Of a DNA stretch of 64,000 nt, positions 26,292-34,997 are shown one piece after another. Source of the stretch: Streptomyces violaceoruber (GTDB taxonomy: Bacteria > Actinomycetota > Actinomycetes > Streptomycetales > Streptomycetaceae). The stretch covers positions 120,205-184,204 of the forward strand of contig JODI01000025.1 in the NCBI GenBank assembly GCA_000720805.1, written 5' to 3'. Below the pieces are notes generated by a model. That model saw only the letters and a list, made by a program, of their open reading frames with translations. It made no database searches and was not told the origin of the DNA. The position numbers were made by a program, and so were the translations under genes. Numbering within the stretch: the stretch's first letter is position 1; each line of letters opens with the position of its first letter.

Positions 26292-27215
26292 GTGAGCAAG
26301 GTCGAGGAGTTCGAAGAGCTGCGGCCGCTGCTGTTCTCGATCGCCTACCGGATGCTGGGCAGCGTGAGTGAGGCCGAGGACGCGGTGCAGGAGACCTGGC
26401 TGCGCTTCGACGGCTCGACGACCCGGCCCACGTCGACCAAGGCCTTCCTTTCCACCACGGTGACGCGGGTCTCGATCGACGTGCTGCGTTCGGCACGGTT
26501 GAGGCGGGAGGAGTACGTCGGGCCGTGGTTCCCCGAGCCGCTGCTCACCGATCCCTATGAGGATCCGGCGCGCTCAGCGGAGCTGGCCGATTCGGTGTCG
26601 ATGGCGGCGCTGCTGCTCCTGGAGCGGCTCAGCCCGCTGGAGCGGTCGGTGTTCGTGCTGCGGGAGGTGTTCGGCTTCGGCTTCGACGAGGTCGCCGCGG
26701 CGGTGGGCCGGTCGGAGGCGGCGTGCCGGCAACTGCTGGTCCGGGCGCGGCGGCACATGCAGGCAGGACGGCCGCGCTTCGAAGCGGACCGTCAGGACCG
26801 TCAGGAGCTGGCGGCGCGGTTCTTCGACGCCCTCCGCGAAGGCGATGTGGCCGGCCTGCGGAATGTGCTCGCCGCCGACGTGTCGATGGTCGGGGACGGC
26901 GGCGGCAAGGCCCCGCAGCTGGCCAGGGCCGTCGTCGGCGCCGAGAACGTCGCCCGGCTGCTCGCCTCCGTCATCCCCCGGATGGCCAGGATCGACGTCA
27001 CCTTCGAGACCCAGGAGATCAACGGTCGGCCCGGAGCGGTCTTCCGCGACCGGGACGGCAAGGTACTCCACATCCTGGCCCTCGAGGTGCTGGGCGGGCG
27101 GATCCAGACCATTCGCTCAGTGATCAACCCCGACAAGCTCGGCCACCTCGGGCCGGTCGCTGACGCCTGGGCTGTCGACCGCGAGGTGAAGCAGTCCCGC
27201 CTGCGGAGGACATGA
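26292..27215 (+). CDS. ECF41 sigma factor with SnoaL-like C-terminal domain
   Basis: A 307-residue sigma factor. GTG 26292 has GAGGGGGAG five bases upstream. Sigma region 2 (LLFSIAYRMLGSVSEAEDAVQ) and region 4 (LSPLERSVFVLREVFGFGFDEVA) occupy residues ~1-160. Residues ~170-290 are the SnoaL-like extension (ARFFDALREGDVAGLRNVLA), ending in NPDKLGHLG, the ECF41 signature. In this group the extension replaces an anti-sigma factor and modulates activity. The gene lies 151 bp after the CMD gene, and a perfect hairpin terminator follows it. Confidence 0.93.
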   Translation: MSKVEEFEELRPLLFSIAYRMLGSVSEAEDAVQETWLRFDGSTTRPTSTKAFLSTTVTRVSIDVLRSARLRREEYVGPWFPEPLLTDPYEDPARSAELADSVSMAALLLLERLSPLERSVFVLREVFGFGFDEVAAAVGRSEAACRQLLVRARRHMQAGRPRFEADRQDRQELAARFFDALREGDVAGLRNVLAADVSMVGDGGGKAPQLARAVVGAENVARLLASVIPRMARIDVTFETQEINGRPGAVFRDRDGKVLHILALEVLGGRIQTIRSVINPDKLGHLGPVADAWAVDREVKQSRLRRT

Positions 27216-27261
27216 CATCGGGACGGGCGCGGGTCGGCCCGTTCACCGGCGGCTCATGTCA

Positions 27262-27307
27262 GCGGCCGCAACCTCGCCGGTCACCTGTCCGGCGAGGTTG
27301 CGGCCGC
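27262..27307. terminator. Perfect 19-bp hairpin terminator
   Basis: The arms 27262-27280 and 27289-27307 are exact reverse complements with an 8-nt loop. No U-run follows, as is usual in Streptomyces. It lies between convergent genes (the ECF41 sigma gene and the SUKH gene) and can serve both. Confidence 0.9.
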
Positions 27308-27493
27308 GCGGGCGGGCTGTGCCACGCATCGCTGGATGCACAGCGTCGCCGCGAAGCAGGCGGTCGCGCAAGGTCGTCCCCGCCCTGTTCGTCACACTCC
27401 GCCCCCAGCGGCACCGGCCTTCCCGCCCGGTCGCGGGCCCGGTGCTCAGCGGATCTCGCCGGAGCGAGGACCCGCACGGGGCCTGGCCGGCCC

Positions 27494-29446
27494 CTACCTG
27501 CTTCTCGGGCCGTCGTCTCCGGTCCGCTCGCCGTCCGCCAGGCGCGCGGCTTCCGGGCCCAGTCGGATCACCATGTACGTCTCTCCGTCCCTCGGCGGCC
27601 TCGTCCAGGAGCGGGTGACGAACGTGTGCAGCCGCCCGTTGACGATCGCGTGACGCGGCAGACAGGCACCGAACTCCCCACTCACCGCTTCCAGCAGCGA
27701 CCGTTCCACCTCGGCCCCGTCCTCCACGGTGCCGAAGAACCGGCTCGGATCCAGCGCCCGCGGTACCTCCCCGCTTGACCGGACCTCTCTGTCCGCGTAC
27801 GTGAATGCGTACTGCTCGGCACCGTCTCGCGCCACCGAAAGGTGGAAGAAGGGTTCCCCGCTCCGTGTCCGCAGGCCGCTCCACACCACCACCGCGCGGG
27901 TGCCCGCGCTGGCGGCCACGGCTGGGGAACTGAAGCGCTGCCGGTCGAACTGCGCGGCGTCGCCGTCGAAGGCGAAGCTCCAACCGGCGCCGGCCCGGCC
28001 GACCGCCATGAGAGCCCTGTCGTCGTAGGAGGAGAACTCCCTCTGGTGGTGCAGCGACCTGCGGCGCGCCTCCCACAAGGTCATGGGTTGGTTCAGCAGG
28101 GCGTCGTCCTCGTCCGCGAGACGTCCGGGCAACTCCTCCGGCTCCACCCCCTCCACCAGGACGAACCGGTAGGACGTGCGATTGTTGCCCCCATCCGGCT
28201 CCGCGAGCCACGCCAGACGACCCGGGTCGAGCCCGGCCGTCGGCCCCGGTGCCTCACCCCTCTGCCCGCCCCTGGGAACGGACAGCAGCTCACGGCCCCG
28301 TTCCGGAGTCAGCAGCGGCCCGAGCACGGGGTCGGCCACCCACCCCAGCGGCACCAGGTGATCCGGTCCCAGCGGCTCCCACAGGGGCACAGCGTCCATC
28401 AGCGTCCGCCATGCCCCGTCGGTGTCTCCCCAACGCGCCAGCTCTCGCGCCCGCTCGACCGCGTCCCCGAACGGTCCGGCCGGCGTGTACCGGTACGTGC
28501 CGTTCCTCACCTGATCCAGCGTCGCGTACGCCAGTGACACCAGGGCGTCGTCGGCGCCCCGCAGGTGGAACGTCAGCGTGGAGTCGTCCCGGTACGAGTG
28601 CGCCGCGTGCTCGGCAACCAGCGGTGGCAGCAGCTCGGGCGCGTACTGCGGGTCCGTCACCAGGCCGTCGTAGTACACCATGTAGGTCTGTCCGAGCAGG
28701 CGGCGTATCTGGTCGCCCAGCCCGGCGGCCCGCGGTCTGCCGTACGCCTTGGCCTCGTCCAGTGCCTTGCCGGCCTGTTCCCAGCCGCCCCGCAGCGCCT
28801 CCAGCCGGGCCTCCTCCACCAGAGTGTCCAGCCTTCGCGTCGTGTCGTTGGCGAACACCGGCTCCCCGTCGCTCCGGTGCGCCTGCAGGGTGTGGAACTC
28901 CCGGTGCATGTCCCGCATGAACTCCAGGAAGTTCGCGTGCCGTTCGGGCGGGGCGGCCCGCCAGCTCGCCCACGTGTACACGGCCCACTCACCGTCCTCA
29001 TCCACGTCCTCGGGATCCATGAGGACATGCGTGGCGTCGGACTCGACTTCGAGCTGCAACCCGCGCCGCCAGATCTCCACCTCCCGCCGCTCCTCCGGCC
29101 CGGCGTCCTCGTCCAGGTACTCCTCGAACATGTACCCGAGACCCGACTCGTCGTTGTGCCATCGCGCGTCCGTGGTCCCCGCCAGCAGCCATACGAACCC
29201 GCCCGCGTGCCGCCACCCGTCGCTGACCTTGAGGAACTCCCGGTACGACGGCGGCATCCGTCGGCCGAGGCGCTCCTCCATGGCTGCGATCCGCTCCTCC
29301 GACGCGGGCGGGAACCCCAGCCACCGCGCCCGCCGCGCGGCTTCGTCGTCCTCCCCGGGCGTCTCGCCGTCCGGCTGGGAATCCGCCCACTCCCCGCTCC
29401 AACTCAGAAGGAAACGCCGCCAGTCGAATGCCGTGGTGTCCGTCAT
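27494..29446 (-). CDS. SMI1/KNR4 (SUKH) domain protein
   Basis: A 650-residue protein. ATG 29446 gives an N-terminus MTDTTAFDWRRFLLSW; an upstream alternative adds only eight residues. The SUKH domain lies at ~45-190, with the hallmark ERIAAMEERLGRRMPPSYRE followed by FLKVSDGW. The remaining ~450 residues are acidic/Arg-rich and of unknown fold, with several W-x-x-x-G and SLAYATLDQ segments. SUKH proteins are typical immunity proteins of polymorphic toxins, but no toxin gene is adjacent and this one is unusually long, so a housekeeping role is possible. Confidence 0.8.
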   Translation of the reverse strand: MTDTTAFDWRRFLLSWSGEWADSQPDGETPGEDDEAARRARWLGFPPASEERIAAMEERLGRRMPPSYREFLKVSDGWRHAGGFVWLLAGTTDARWHNDESGLGYMFEEYLDEDAGPEERREVEIWRRGLQLEVESDATHVLMDPEDVDEDGEWAVYTWASWRAAPPERHANFLEFMRDMHREFHTLQAHRSDGEPVFANDTTRRLDTLVEEARLEALRGGWEQAGKALDEAKAYGRPRAAGLGDQIRRLLGQTYMVYYDGLVTDPQYAPELLPPLVAEHAAHSYRDDSTLTFHLRGADDALVSLAYATLDQVRNGTYRYTPAGPFGDAVERARELARWGDTDGAWRTLMDAVPLWEPLGPDHLVPLGWVADPVLGPLLTPERGRELLSVPRGGQRGEAPGPTAGLDPGRLAWLAEPDGGNNRTSYRFVLVEGVEPEELPGRLADEDDALLNQPMTLWEARRRSLHHQREFSSYDDRALMAVGRAGAGWSFAFDGDAAQFDRQRFSSPAVAASAGTRAVVVWSGLRTRSGEPFFHLSVARDGAEQYAFTYADREVRSSGEVPRALDPSRFFGTVEDGAEVERSLLEAVSGEFGACLPRHAIVNGRLHTFVTRSWTRPPRDGETYMVIRLGPEAARLADGERTGDDGPRSR

Positions 29447-30261
29447 GCACCCGATGCTGCCACCCGCCACTGACAGTGCTCCGTCACCTGGGGCGGCTCA
29501 TGGGACCTCTCGTACGCGACCGGCCCGGGGAGGCTGTGCCGGTGTGCTCGCGCCGTGTGGAGTTCACGGGTGAACCCTTGCCTTTCAGGCCGTGCGCACC
29601 GGCCGCTGGGCGAGCGCGACCGCCGACCGCCGAACGCACGACCAGGGTCCTCCGGCGACCTGGCCTCGGCCGCGCCCGTACCTGGACCTGCGCCCGGAAC
29701 ACTCGACGCGATCAGTGCCAGCACGCCGGCGTCGATCCCCACGGCGAGGAACAGCGTCCCCGAATGCCCGAGATCGACGTACTGGGTGGCGGCTCGGTCA
29801 GCGTCTCCGCCCCTGTCGCGGGTGTGCGGACGGCGCGGTACGACCGTCGACCCGGAACGGTGCGATGCGTGCCACGGCCCTGCGGGCTGGGACGGTCGAC
29901 GGCAGGCGGTCGACCGTGACGTGGTGAGCCCGCTCGGAACTCCTCCCTTCCTCCCCTCAGTTCACGTGTATGGATAAGAATCAAGTACACGCCTGTTGAC
30001 GCGTTCACGGCAAGCCTTTAGGTTCCGGAGAAAGCGCTTTCCTCTGGGGTGATGCGCAGTAGGCCATCGGCTCCATTCATGTCCTCGAACCAACTGCGTC
30101 GTCGCACGACCCGAGCCACATCGAGGGGAGCACTCGAATCCGCGTCGGCATCGACCTGCCCGGCGGCAGGTCGGAATCCCGGCGGCCGACTGACACGACC
30201 ACGGCATGCAGCAGCAACACCAGCATCCGAACGAGTTGGGAAGACGAATGGGGAGGCGAGG
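29447..30261. other. Long intergenic region before pectate lyase gene
   Basis: An 815-bp gap. The left two thirds hold no recognisable gene. The right end includes an AT-richer stretch (around 29968-29995) suggesting a promoter, the 12-bp operator palindrome at 30030-30041, and a 220-base leader before the lyase start. Confidence 0.5.
30030..30041. promoter_or_regulatory. LacI-family (cre-like) operator upstream of pectate lyase
   Basis: GAAAGCGCTTTC is a perfect palindrome with a central CG, the classic form bound by LacI/GalR-family sugar repressors. It lies 220 bp before the lyase start, near the likely promoter. The regulator is not encoded in this window. Confidence 0.6.
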
Positions 30262-31365
30262 ATGAGGCGACCAGTCGCACTGCGACTCCATGCGGCGCTG
30301 GCGACTATGGCCCTGGCGGCCGCGACCGGTGCGGTGCTGTCGATACCCGAGGCATCGGCGGCGACCGGTAGCGCCACCGGCTACGCGACCCAGAACGGCG
30401 GGACCACCGGCGGTGCGGGCGGGCAGACGGTGCGGGCCACCACGGGAACCGCGATCCACGCAGCCCTGTGCGGCCGGGCCAGTAGCAGCACCCCGATCAC
30501 CATCGAGGTCGAGGGGACCATCAACCACGGCAACACCAGCAAGGTGTCGGGAGACAGCTGCAACACCGCCGCCGGCGTGATCGAACTCAAGCAGATCAGC
30601 AACGTCACGATCGTCGGGGTCGGCAGCGGCGCCGTCTTCGACCAGTTGGGCATCCACATTCGCGACGCCCGCAACATCATCATCCAGAACGTGACCGTCC
30701 GGAACGTCAAGAAGTCGGGCTCGCCCACGTCCAACGGCGGTGACGCCATCGGCATGGAGCGCAACGTCCGCAACGTCTGGGTCGATCACACCACCCTGGA
30801 GGCGTCGGGTGGGGAGTCGGAGGGTTTCGACGGCCTTTTCGACATGAAGGACAACACCCAGTACGTGACCCTGTCCTACAGCATCCTGCGCAACTCCGGC
30901 CGCGGCGGACTCGTCGGCTCCAGTGAGAGCGACCTCTCGAACGGCTTCGTCACCTACCACCACAACCTGTACGAGAACATCGACTCCCGCGCGCCCCTGC
31001 TGCGTGGCGGTACGGCCCACATCTACAACAACTTCTATGTGAGCCTCAACGAGTCCGGCATCAACTCCCGAGCCGGGGCCCGCGCGAAGGTGGACAACAA
31101 CTACTTCAAGGACTCCAAGGACGTCCTGGGCACCTTCTACACCGACGCGGCCGGCTACTGGCAGGTCAGCGGAAACGTCTTCGACAACGTGTCCTGGTCG
31201 AGCGCCGGCAGCGAGAACCACCCGGCCGGGCCCAACCCGCAGTCCAACACCACTGTCAGCATCCCCTACGCCTACACCCTCGACGGCGCCGGTTGCGTGC
31301 CGGGCATCGTGAGCCGGACGGCGGGCGCCAACAAGGGGCTGAAGGTGTCGGACGGCAGCTGCTAG
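30262..31365 (+). CDS. Secreted pectate lyase, polysaccharide lyase family 1
   Basis: A 367-residue exported enzyme that cleaves polygalacturonate by beta-elimination. ATG 30262 follows GGAGG. The signal peptide covers ~1-31 (MRRPVALRLHAAL to EASA). The beta-helix has the family motifs NVWVDHTTL, FDGLFDMKDNTQYVTLSYS, and the catalytic R-x-P-x-x-R in SRAPLLRGG. Asn-rich turns (HIYNNFYVS, VDNNYFKDS) support the PL1 fold. Two Cys near the C-terminus may pair. It is a monocistronic gene with a hairpin terminator after it. Confidence 0.95.
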   Translation: MRRPVALRLHAALATMALAAATGAVLSIPEASAATGSATGYATQNGGTTGGAGGQTVRATTGTAIHAALCGRASSSTPITIEVEGTINHGNTSKVSGDSCNTAAGVIELKQISNVTIVGVGSGAVFDQLGIHIRDARNIIIQNVTVRNVKKSGSPTSNGGDAIGMERNVRNVWVDHTTLEASGGESEGFDGLFDMKDNTQYVTLSYSILRNSGRGGLVGSSESDLSNGFVTYHHNLYENIDSRAPLLRGGTAHIYNNFYVSLNESGINSRAGARAKVDNNYFKDSKDVLGTFYTDAAGYWQVSGNVFDNVSWSSAGSENHPAGPNPQSNTTVSIPYAYTLDGAGCVPGIVSRTAGANKGLKVSDGSC

Positions 31366-31379
31366 CGGGGGAGAGGTGG

Positions 31380-31416
31380 CCGGCTCGCCCCGCTGACGCG
31401 ATGTGGGGCGGGCCGG
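31380..31416. terminator. Hairpin terminator between convergent genes
   Basis: CCGGCTCGCCCC (31380-31391) pairs with GGGGCGGGCCGG (31405-31416) over 12 bp with one G-T pair and a 13-nt loop. It separates the pectate lyase gene from the convergent dehydrogenase. Confidence 0.75.
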
Positions 31417-31432
31417 GAGTGGCCAGGGCCGG

Positions 31433-32455
31433 TCAGAGGGTGAGGAGCACCTTGGTGGCGCGCCGCTCGTCCATGGCCGTGTAGCCCTCCGCGGCCTGGT
31501 CCAGCGGCAGGGTGAGGTCGAAGACCCTGCCGGGGTCGATCTCGCGGTCCCAGACGAGCTGGATCAGGTCGGGCAGGAACCGGCGCACCGGGGCGGGGCC
31601 GCCTTCCACGTGGATGCCGGCGAAGAACAGGTCGATGCCCTTGATCGTGACGTCGTAGTTGACGCCGACGAAACCCAGGTGTCCGCCCGGGCGGGTGGCG
31701 CCGATGGCCTGCATCGTCGACTCCTGGGTTCCGACGGCCTCGACCACCGAGTGCGCCCCGAGGCCGCCCGTGAGTTCCTTGATCTTCGCGACGCCTTCGT
31801 CACCGCGCTCCTCGACGATGTCGGTCGCGCCGTAGTACCGGGCAAGCTCCTGCCGTTCCGGGTGTCGGGACATCGCGATGATCCGCTCCGCGCCCAACTG
31901 CTTGGCGGCGAGGACGGCCATCAGACCGACCGCGCCGTCGCCGACGACCGCGACCGTCTTGCCGGGTCCGGCCTCGGCCGCGACGGCGCCGTACCAGCCG
32001 GTGCCGAGCACGTCGGAGGCCGCCAGCAGCGAGGGGATCAGATCCTCGTCCGGCTGTCCCGGCGTGGGAACGAGGGTGCCGTCCGCGTGCGGGATGCGGG
32101 CCTTCTCGGCCTGGGTGCCGATCGCTCCCGCCACGAACTCCCGGTGGACGCAGCCGGACTGGTAGCCGGAGCGGCAGATCTCGCAGGTGTTGTCGGAGAT
32201 CACGAACGACCCGACGACGAAGTCGCCGGGCTTGACGTTCTTCACGTCGGAACCGACCTCCTCGACCACGCCCGCGTACTCGTGTCCCATGGCTGTGTGA
32301 TCGGCGGGCTCGACCCCGCGGTAGGGCCACAGGTCGGAGCCGCAGATGCAGGTCGCGGTCAGCCGGACGACGGCGTCGGTGGGCTCGATGATCTTCGGGT
32401 CGTCACGGTCCTCGACCCGGACGTCGCCGGCTTTGTACATGACTACGCCACGCAT
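31433..32455 (-). CDS. Zinc-dependent alcohol dehydrogenase family protein
   Basis: A 340-residue medium-chain dehydrogenase. ATG 32455 has AAGGAG eight bases upstream. Catalytic zinc ligands are in CICGSDLWPYRG and MGHEYAGVVEE. The structural Cys set is shortened: CEICRSGYQSGC. The cofactor motif is VVGDGAVGLMAVLAAKQLGA. Streptomyces paralogues are often induced oxidoreductases beside XRE/MmyB or HxlR regulators. Here an XRE-type gene is divergent, 337 bp away. Substrate unknown. Confidence 0.9.
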   Translation of the reverse strand: MRGVVMYKAGDVRVEDRDDPKIIEPTDAVVRLTATCICGSDLWPYRGVEPADHTAMGHEYAGVVEEVGSDVKNVKPGDFVVGSFVISDNTCEICRSGYQSGCVHREFVAGAIGTQAEKARIPHADGTLVPTPGQPDEDLIPSLLAASDVLGTGWYGAVAAEAGPGKTVAVVGDGAVGLMAVLAAKQLGAERIIAMSRHPERQELARYYGATDIVEERGDEGVAKIKELTGGLGAHSVVEAVGTQESTMQAIGATRPGGHLGFVGVNYDVTIKGIDLFFAGIHVEGGPAPVRRFLPDLIQLVWDREIDPGRVFDLTLPLDQAAEGYTAMDERRATKVLLTL

Positions 32456-32792
32456 ACCTGAATCTCCTTGCTTGCCTTGCTTGCCTTGCTTCGCTTGCTT
32501 CACGTGTACCTGCGCCTGAGGCGCCGAATCATTCCCTGGTGGGTGACGCGCCCCCCGTCGCCGCTTCTCCGGCTTTCCGGGGCTCGTTCGGCCGTCTCAC
32601 GTGCTAAGTCACCGGTGTTCAGGTCCCGGGCGAAACCGTCCGGGCGGGGTGCCCGCCGCACCACCGGTGACGGCGAGGCGGACAGTCCCACGCCATCCAT
32701 ACAAGCCCGATTCCGCGCGGGCAGCGAGTTACCGGTGCGGGGTGTACTGGCACTACACCCCAACCCGGCGGACGCGGTCGTACGGTCGTGTC
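32456..32792. other. Divergent intergenic region with operator palindrome
   Basis: A 337-bp gap. It holds repeated CTTGC/CTTGCCTTG units at about 32466-32503, just before the dehydrogenase ribosome site, and the perfect inverted repeat at 32739-32761 near the XRE gene. No further gene is seen. Confidence 0.5.
32739..32761. promoter_or_regulatory. Perfect inverted repeat, candidate XRE regulator operator
   Basis: GGGGTGTA, a 7-bp spacer and TACACCCC. It lies 31 bp before the start of the XRE-type regulator gene, consistent with autoregulation and possibly control of the divergent dehydrogenase. Confidence 0.6.
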
Positions 32793-33527
32793 GTGGACAA
32801 CCGTGACGAAGTCCGCGAGTTCCTGACCTCGCGGCGAGCCAAGATCACCCCGGAGCAGGCGGCGCTTCCGGCCGGCACCCGGCGCCGTGTCACCGGTCTG
32901 CGCCGCAGCGAGGTCGCGACGCCGGCGGACGTCGGCGTCGAGTACTACGCCAAACTGGAGCGAGGCAATCTCGCCGGCGTCTCACCGGCCGTGCTCGAAG
33001 CCATCGCCCGCGCCCTCCGACTCGATGACGCCGAACGGGCTCACCTGCTCCACCTGGCCCAGGCCCAGTCGGGCCCCGACACCCTCGCCCGCCCCCGACG
33101 GCGTTCCGGCCGGCAGCGGACCTCGCACAAGGGCCTGCAGCGGACCCTGGACGCCGTCACAGCCGGGCCCGCGTTCGTCGTCAACGGCCGTCTGGACGTC
33201 CTGGCCGCCAACCAGCTCGCCCGCGCCTTCTTCGCCGACATGTACGACAGCGACACCCAGCCGCCGAACCTGGCCCGCCACCAGTTCCTGGACACCGCCG
33301 CCCGCCGCTTCCACCCCGACTGGGACCGCACCGGCGCACCCGACGACCTGACCGCCGGGCACCGGACACAGGTGTGGCTCGCCACGCAGCACGCCGTGAC
33401 CCCGAGCACCGGCGGCTACTGGTATCACCGGCAGACGCGGACACCACACCCCGCGGCGCGCGACGAGAAGTTCCAGGCCCGCCTCCTCCAGGCCCTGGAG
33501 AGCCACACAGGCGTCCCCCTCGACTGA
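32793..33527 (+). CDS. Chimeric ORF: XRE/MmyB-type regulator fused to SDR C-terminus
   Basis: A 244-residue frame from GTG 32793 (family start VDNRDEVREFLTSRRAKITP; weak ribosome site). Residues ~5-65 are an XRE helix-turn-helix (VGVEYYAKLERGNLAGVSPA) and ~105-185 the start of the MmyB-like ligand domain (VNGRLDVLAANQLARAFF). From about residue 187 the sequence changes to GAPDDLTAGHRTQVWLATQ, then GGYWYHRQTRTPHPAARDEK and a final LESHTGVPLD, which is how short-chain dehydrogenases of Streptomyces end. About 80 residues of the ligand domain and most of a dehydrogenase are missing, so a deletion appears to have joined two neighbouring genes in frame. The motif region (EVATPADVGVEYY) is also slightly degenerate. 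DNA binding may persist. Confidence 0.7.
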   Translation: MDNRDEVREFLTSRRAKITPEQAALPAGTRRRVTGLRRSEVATPADVGVEYYAKLERGNLAGVSPAVLEAIARALRLDDAERAHLLHLAQAQSGPDTLARPRRRSGRQRTSHKGLQRTLDAVTAGPAFVVNGRLDVLAANQLARAFFADMYDSDTQPPNLARHQFLDTAARRFHPDWDRTGAPDDLTAGHRTQVWLATQHAVTPSTGGYWYHRQTRTPHPAARDEKFQARLLQALESHTGVPLD

Positions 33528-33663
33528 CGCGACCTGCCGGTACTCCAGGGCGGCGTACGAGTGGCGGCGACGAGACGAGCGCGGACCACGGCGAACTCGC
33601 GGGCCGCGTGCACCGTGGGTGTGTCTGTTGACTCCCGGGACGGGGAAGGACGGGGAAAGGGGG

Positions 33664-34905
33664 CTACCCGACAAGCTCGTTCAGGACGGTGCAGGCACGT
33701 CCGACGCCGTCCTCGGCTGTCAGCACACGGCCCAGCCGATGGGCCGCCTCGGCATGGCCGCCGTCCTCGCTGACCGCTCGCAGGCGGTCGGCGAGAGCGG
33801 AGACGGTGAGCTGCCGGGACGGCAGGGGCTTCGGCCCCACTCCGAGGCTGTGGACCCGGTCGGCCCAGTAGGGCTGGTCCCCGAAGAAGGGGCAGACCAG
33901 GGACGGCACTCCAGAACGCAGCGCCGCGGCAGTGGTGCCCGCACCGCCGTGGTGGACCACCGCAGCCATACGCGGGAACAGCCAACTGTGGGGTGTGTCC
34001 TCGACCACGAGCATGTCGTCGTCGCTCGTGGCAGGGTCTCCGGCCAGGACTCCACGCAGTCCCGCGCGTCGCAGTGCGGCGCGTACGACACGGTCGGTGG
34101 CCTCGGGGTCGCTGGTCTTCATGCTGCCGAAGCCCACGTACACGGGCGCAGGCCCGTCGTCCAGGAAGCCGAGCAGGCGCCGTGGCGGTTTCCACAGCGG
34201 CTGTTCGTGGTGCCAGAAGCCGGTCAGATGGACGTTGGGTCCCCAGTCGGGCGGCCGGGGTACGACGGTGGGGCTGAACGCGCACAGCACGGGAGCCCGG
34301 CGCACCCGGCGGCGGGGGCCGAGACGGGAGAGGGCGGGAAGACCGAGTCCCTCCCTGCGCCATGTGTTGATGTACCGACGGCACACCAGCCACGATCCCA
34401 GGTCGACCGCCTCGAAGCTGAGGCGGTTCCCGAACGGACCGAGGAATCGCGCAGCCGGGGTGAACGGGTGGGAGAACGTTCCCGTGGGCTGGCTCGGCTG
34501 GAAGTGGATGATCGCGTGCGGGATGCGCAGATACTGGCTCAGGTGGACCCCGAGGAGACCGAGTGTGGGCGCCAGAACGAGGTCGGCGCCCTCGGCACCC
34601 GCCTGGGTCTGTGCCAGCAAGCGGGAGAACAGTGGCCGCATGATCCGGTCCATGCCGCGGATGAAGGCCACCGGGTTGCGTCGGCCGGCGAGCAGTTCCT
34701 GTCCTTCGGGAGACTCGATGATCTCGCTGGGGTCCGCCGGGAGCGAGTGGAACTGCAGCCCCGCCTCGGTGATCAGTTGCCGGTAGCGGGTACTGGCCAG
34801 CAGGCGGACGGCATCGCCCTGGCGGGTCAGTGCCCTGCCCAGGGCCAGGCACGGCTGGACGTCCCCACGCGACCCTGCGGCAAAGATCACTACTGTCCGG
34901 CCCAT
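33664..34905 (-). CDS. Family 1 (UGT-like) glycosyltransferase
   Basis: A 413-residue GT-B enzyme. ATG 34905 has GGGAGAG just upstream. The N-terminal acceptor domain starts VVIFAAGSRGDVQPCLALGR. The C-terminal donor domain has YVGFGSMKTSD and the nucleotide-sugar signature VVHHGGAGTTAAALRSGVP followed by FFGDQPYWADRV. The pattern is that of sterol/macrolide/lipid glycosyltransferases, with no signal peptide. It lies in the same direction as the antigen-85-like esterase and beside the PKS, so the likely acceptor is the hydroxyl of the PKS product (inference). Confidence 0.9.
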   Translation of the reverse strand: MGRTVVIFAAGSRGDVQPCLALGRALTRQGDAVRLLASTRYRQLITEAGLQFHSLPADPSEIIESPEGQELLAGRRNPVAFIRGMDRIMRPLFSRLLAQTQAGAEGADLVLAPTLGLLGVHLSQYLRIPHAIIHFQPSQPTGTFSHPFTPAARFLGPFGNRLSFEAVDLGSWLVCRRYINTWRREGLGLPALSRLGPRRRVRRAPVLCAFSPTVVPRPPDWGPNVHLTGFWHHEQPLWKPPRRLLGFLDDGPAPVYVGFGSMKTSDPEATDRVVRAALRRAGLRGVLAGDPATSDDDMLVVEDTPHSWLFPRMAAVVHHGGAGTTAAALRSGVPSLVCPFFGDQPYWADRVHSLGVGPKPLPSRQLTVSALADRLRAVSEDGGHAEAAHRLGRVLTAEDGVGRACTVLNELVG

Positions 34906-34997
34906 GTCTCTCCCGATCCTGGTCGTACGCGTATCGCCCCCGGCGGGATGACCGTGAGGCGGACAGCGCGTCCCGCCCACGGGTGCCGACGGGTCGG

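Noticed and set aside
29962..31221. 419-codon minus-strand frame opposite the pectate lyase
   Set aside because: Val/Asp/Gly-rich antisense of the beta-helix, without protein family resemblance.
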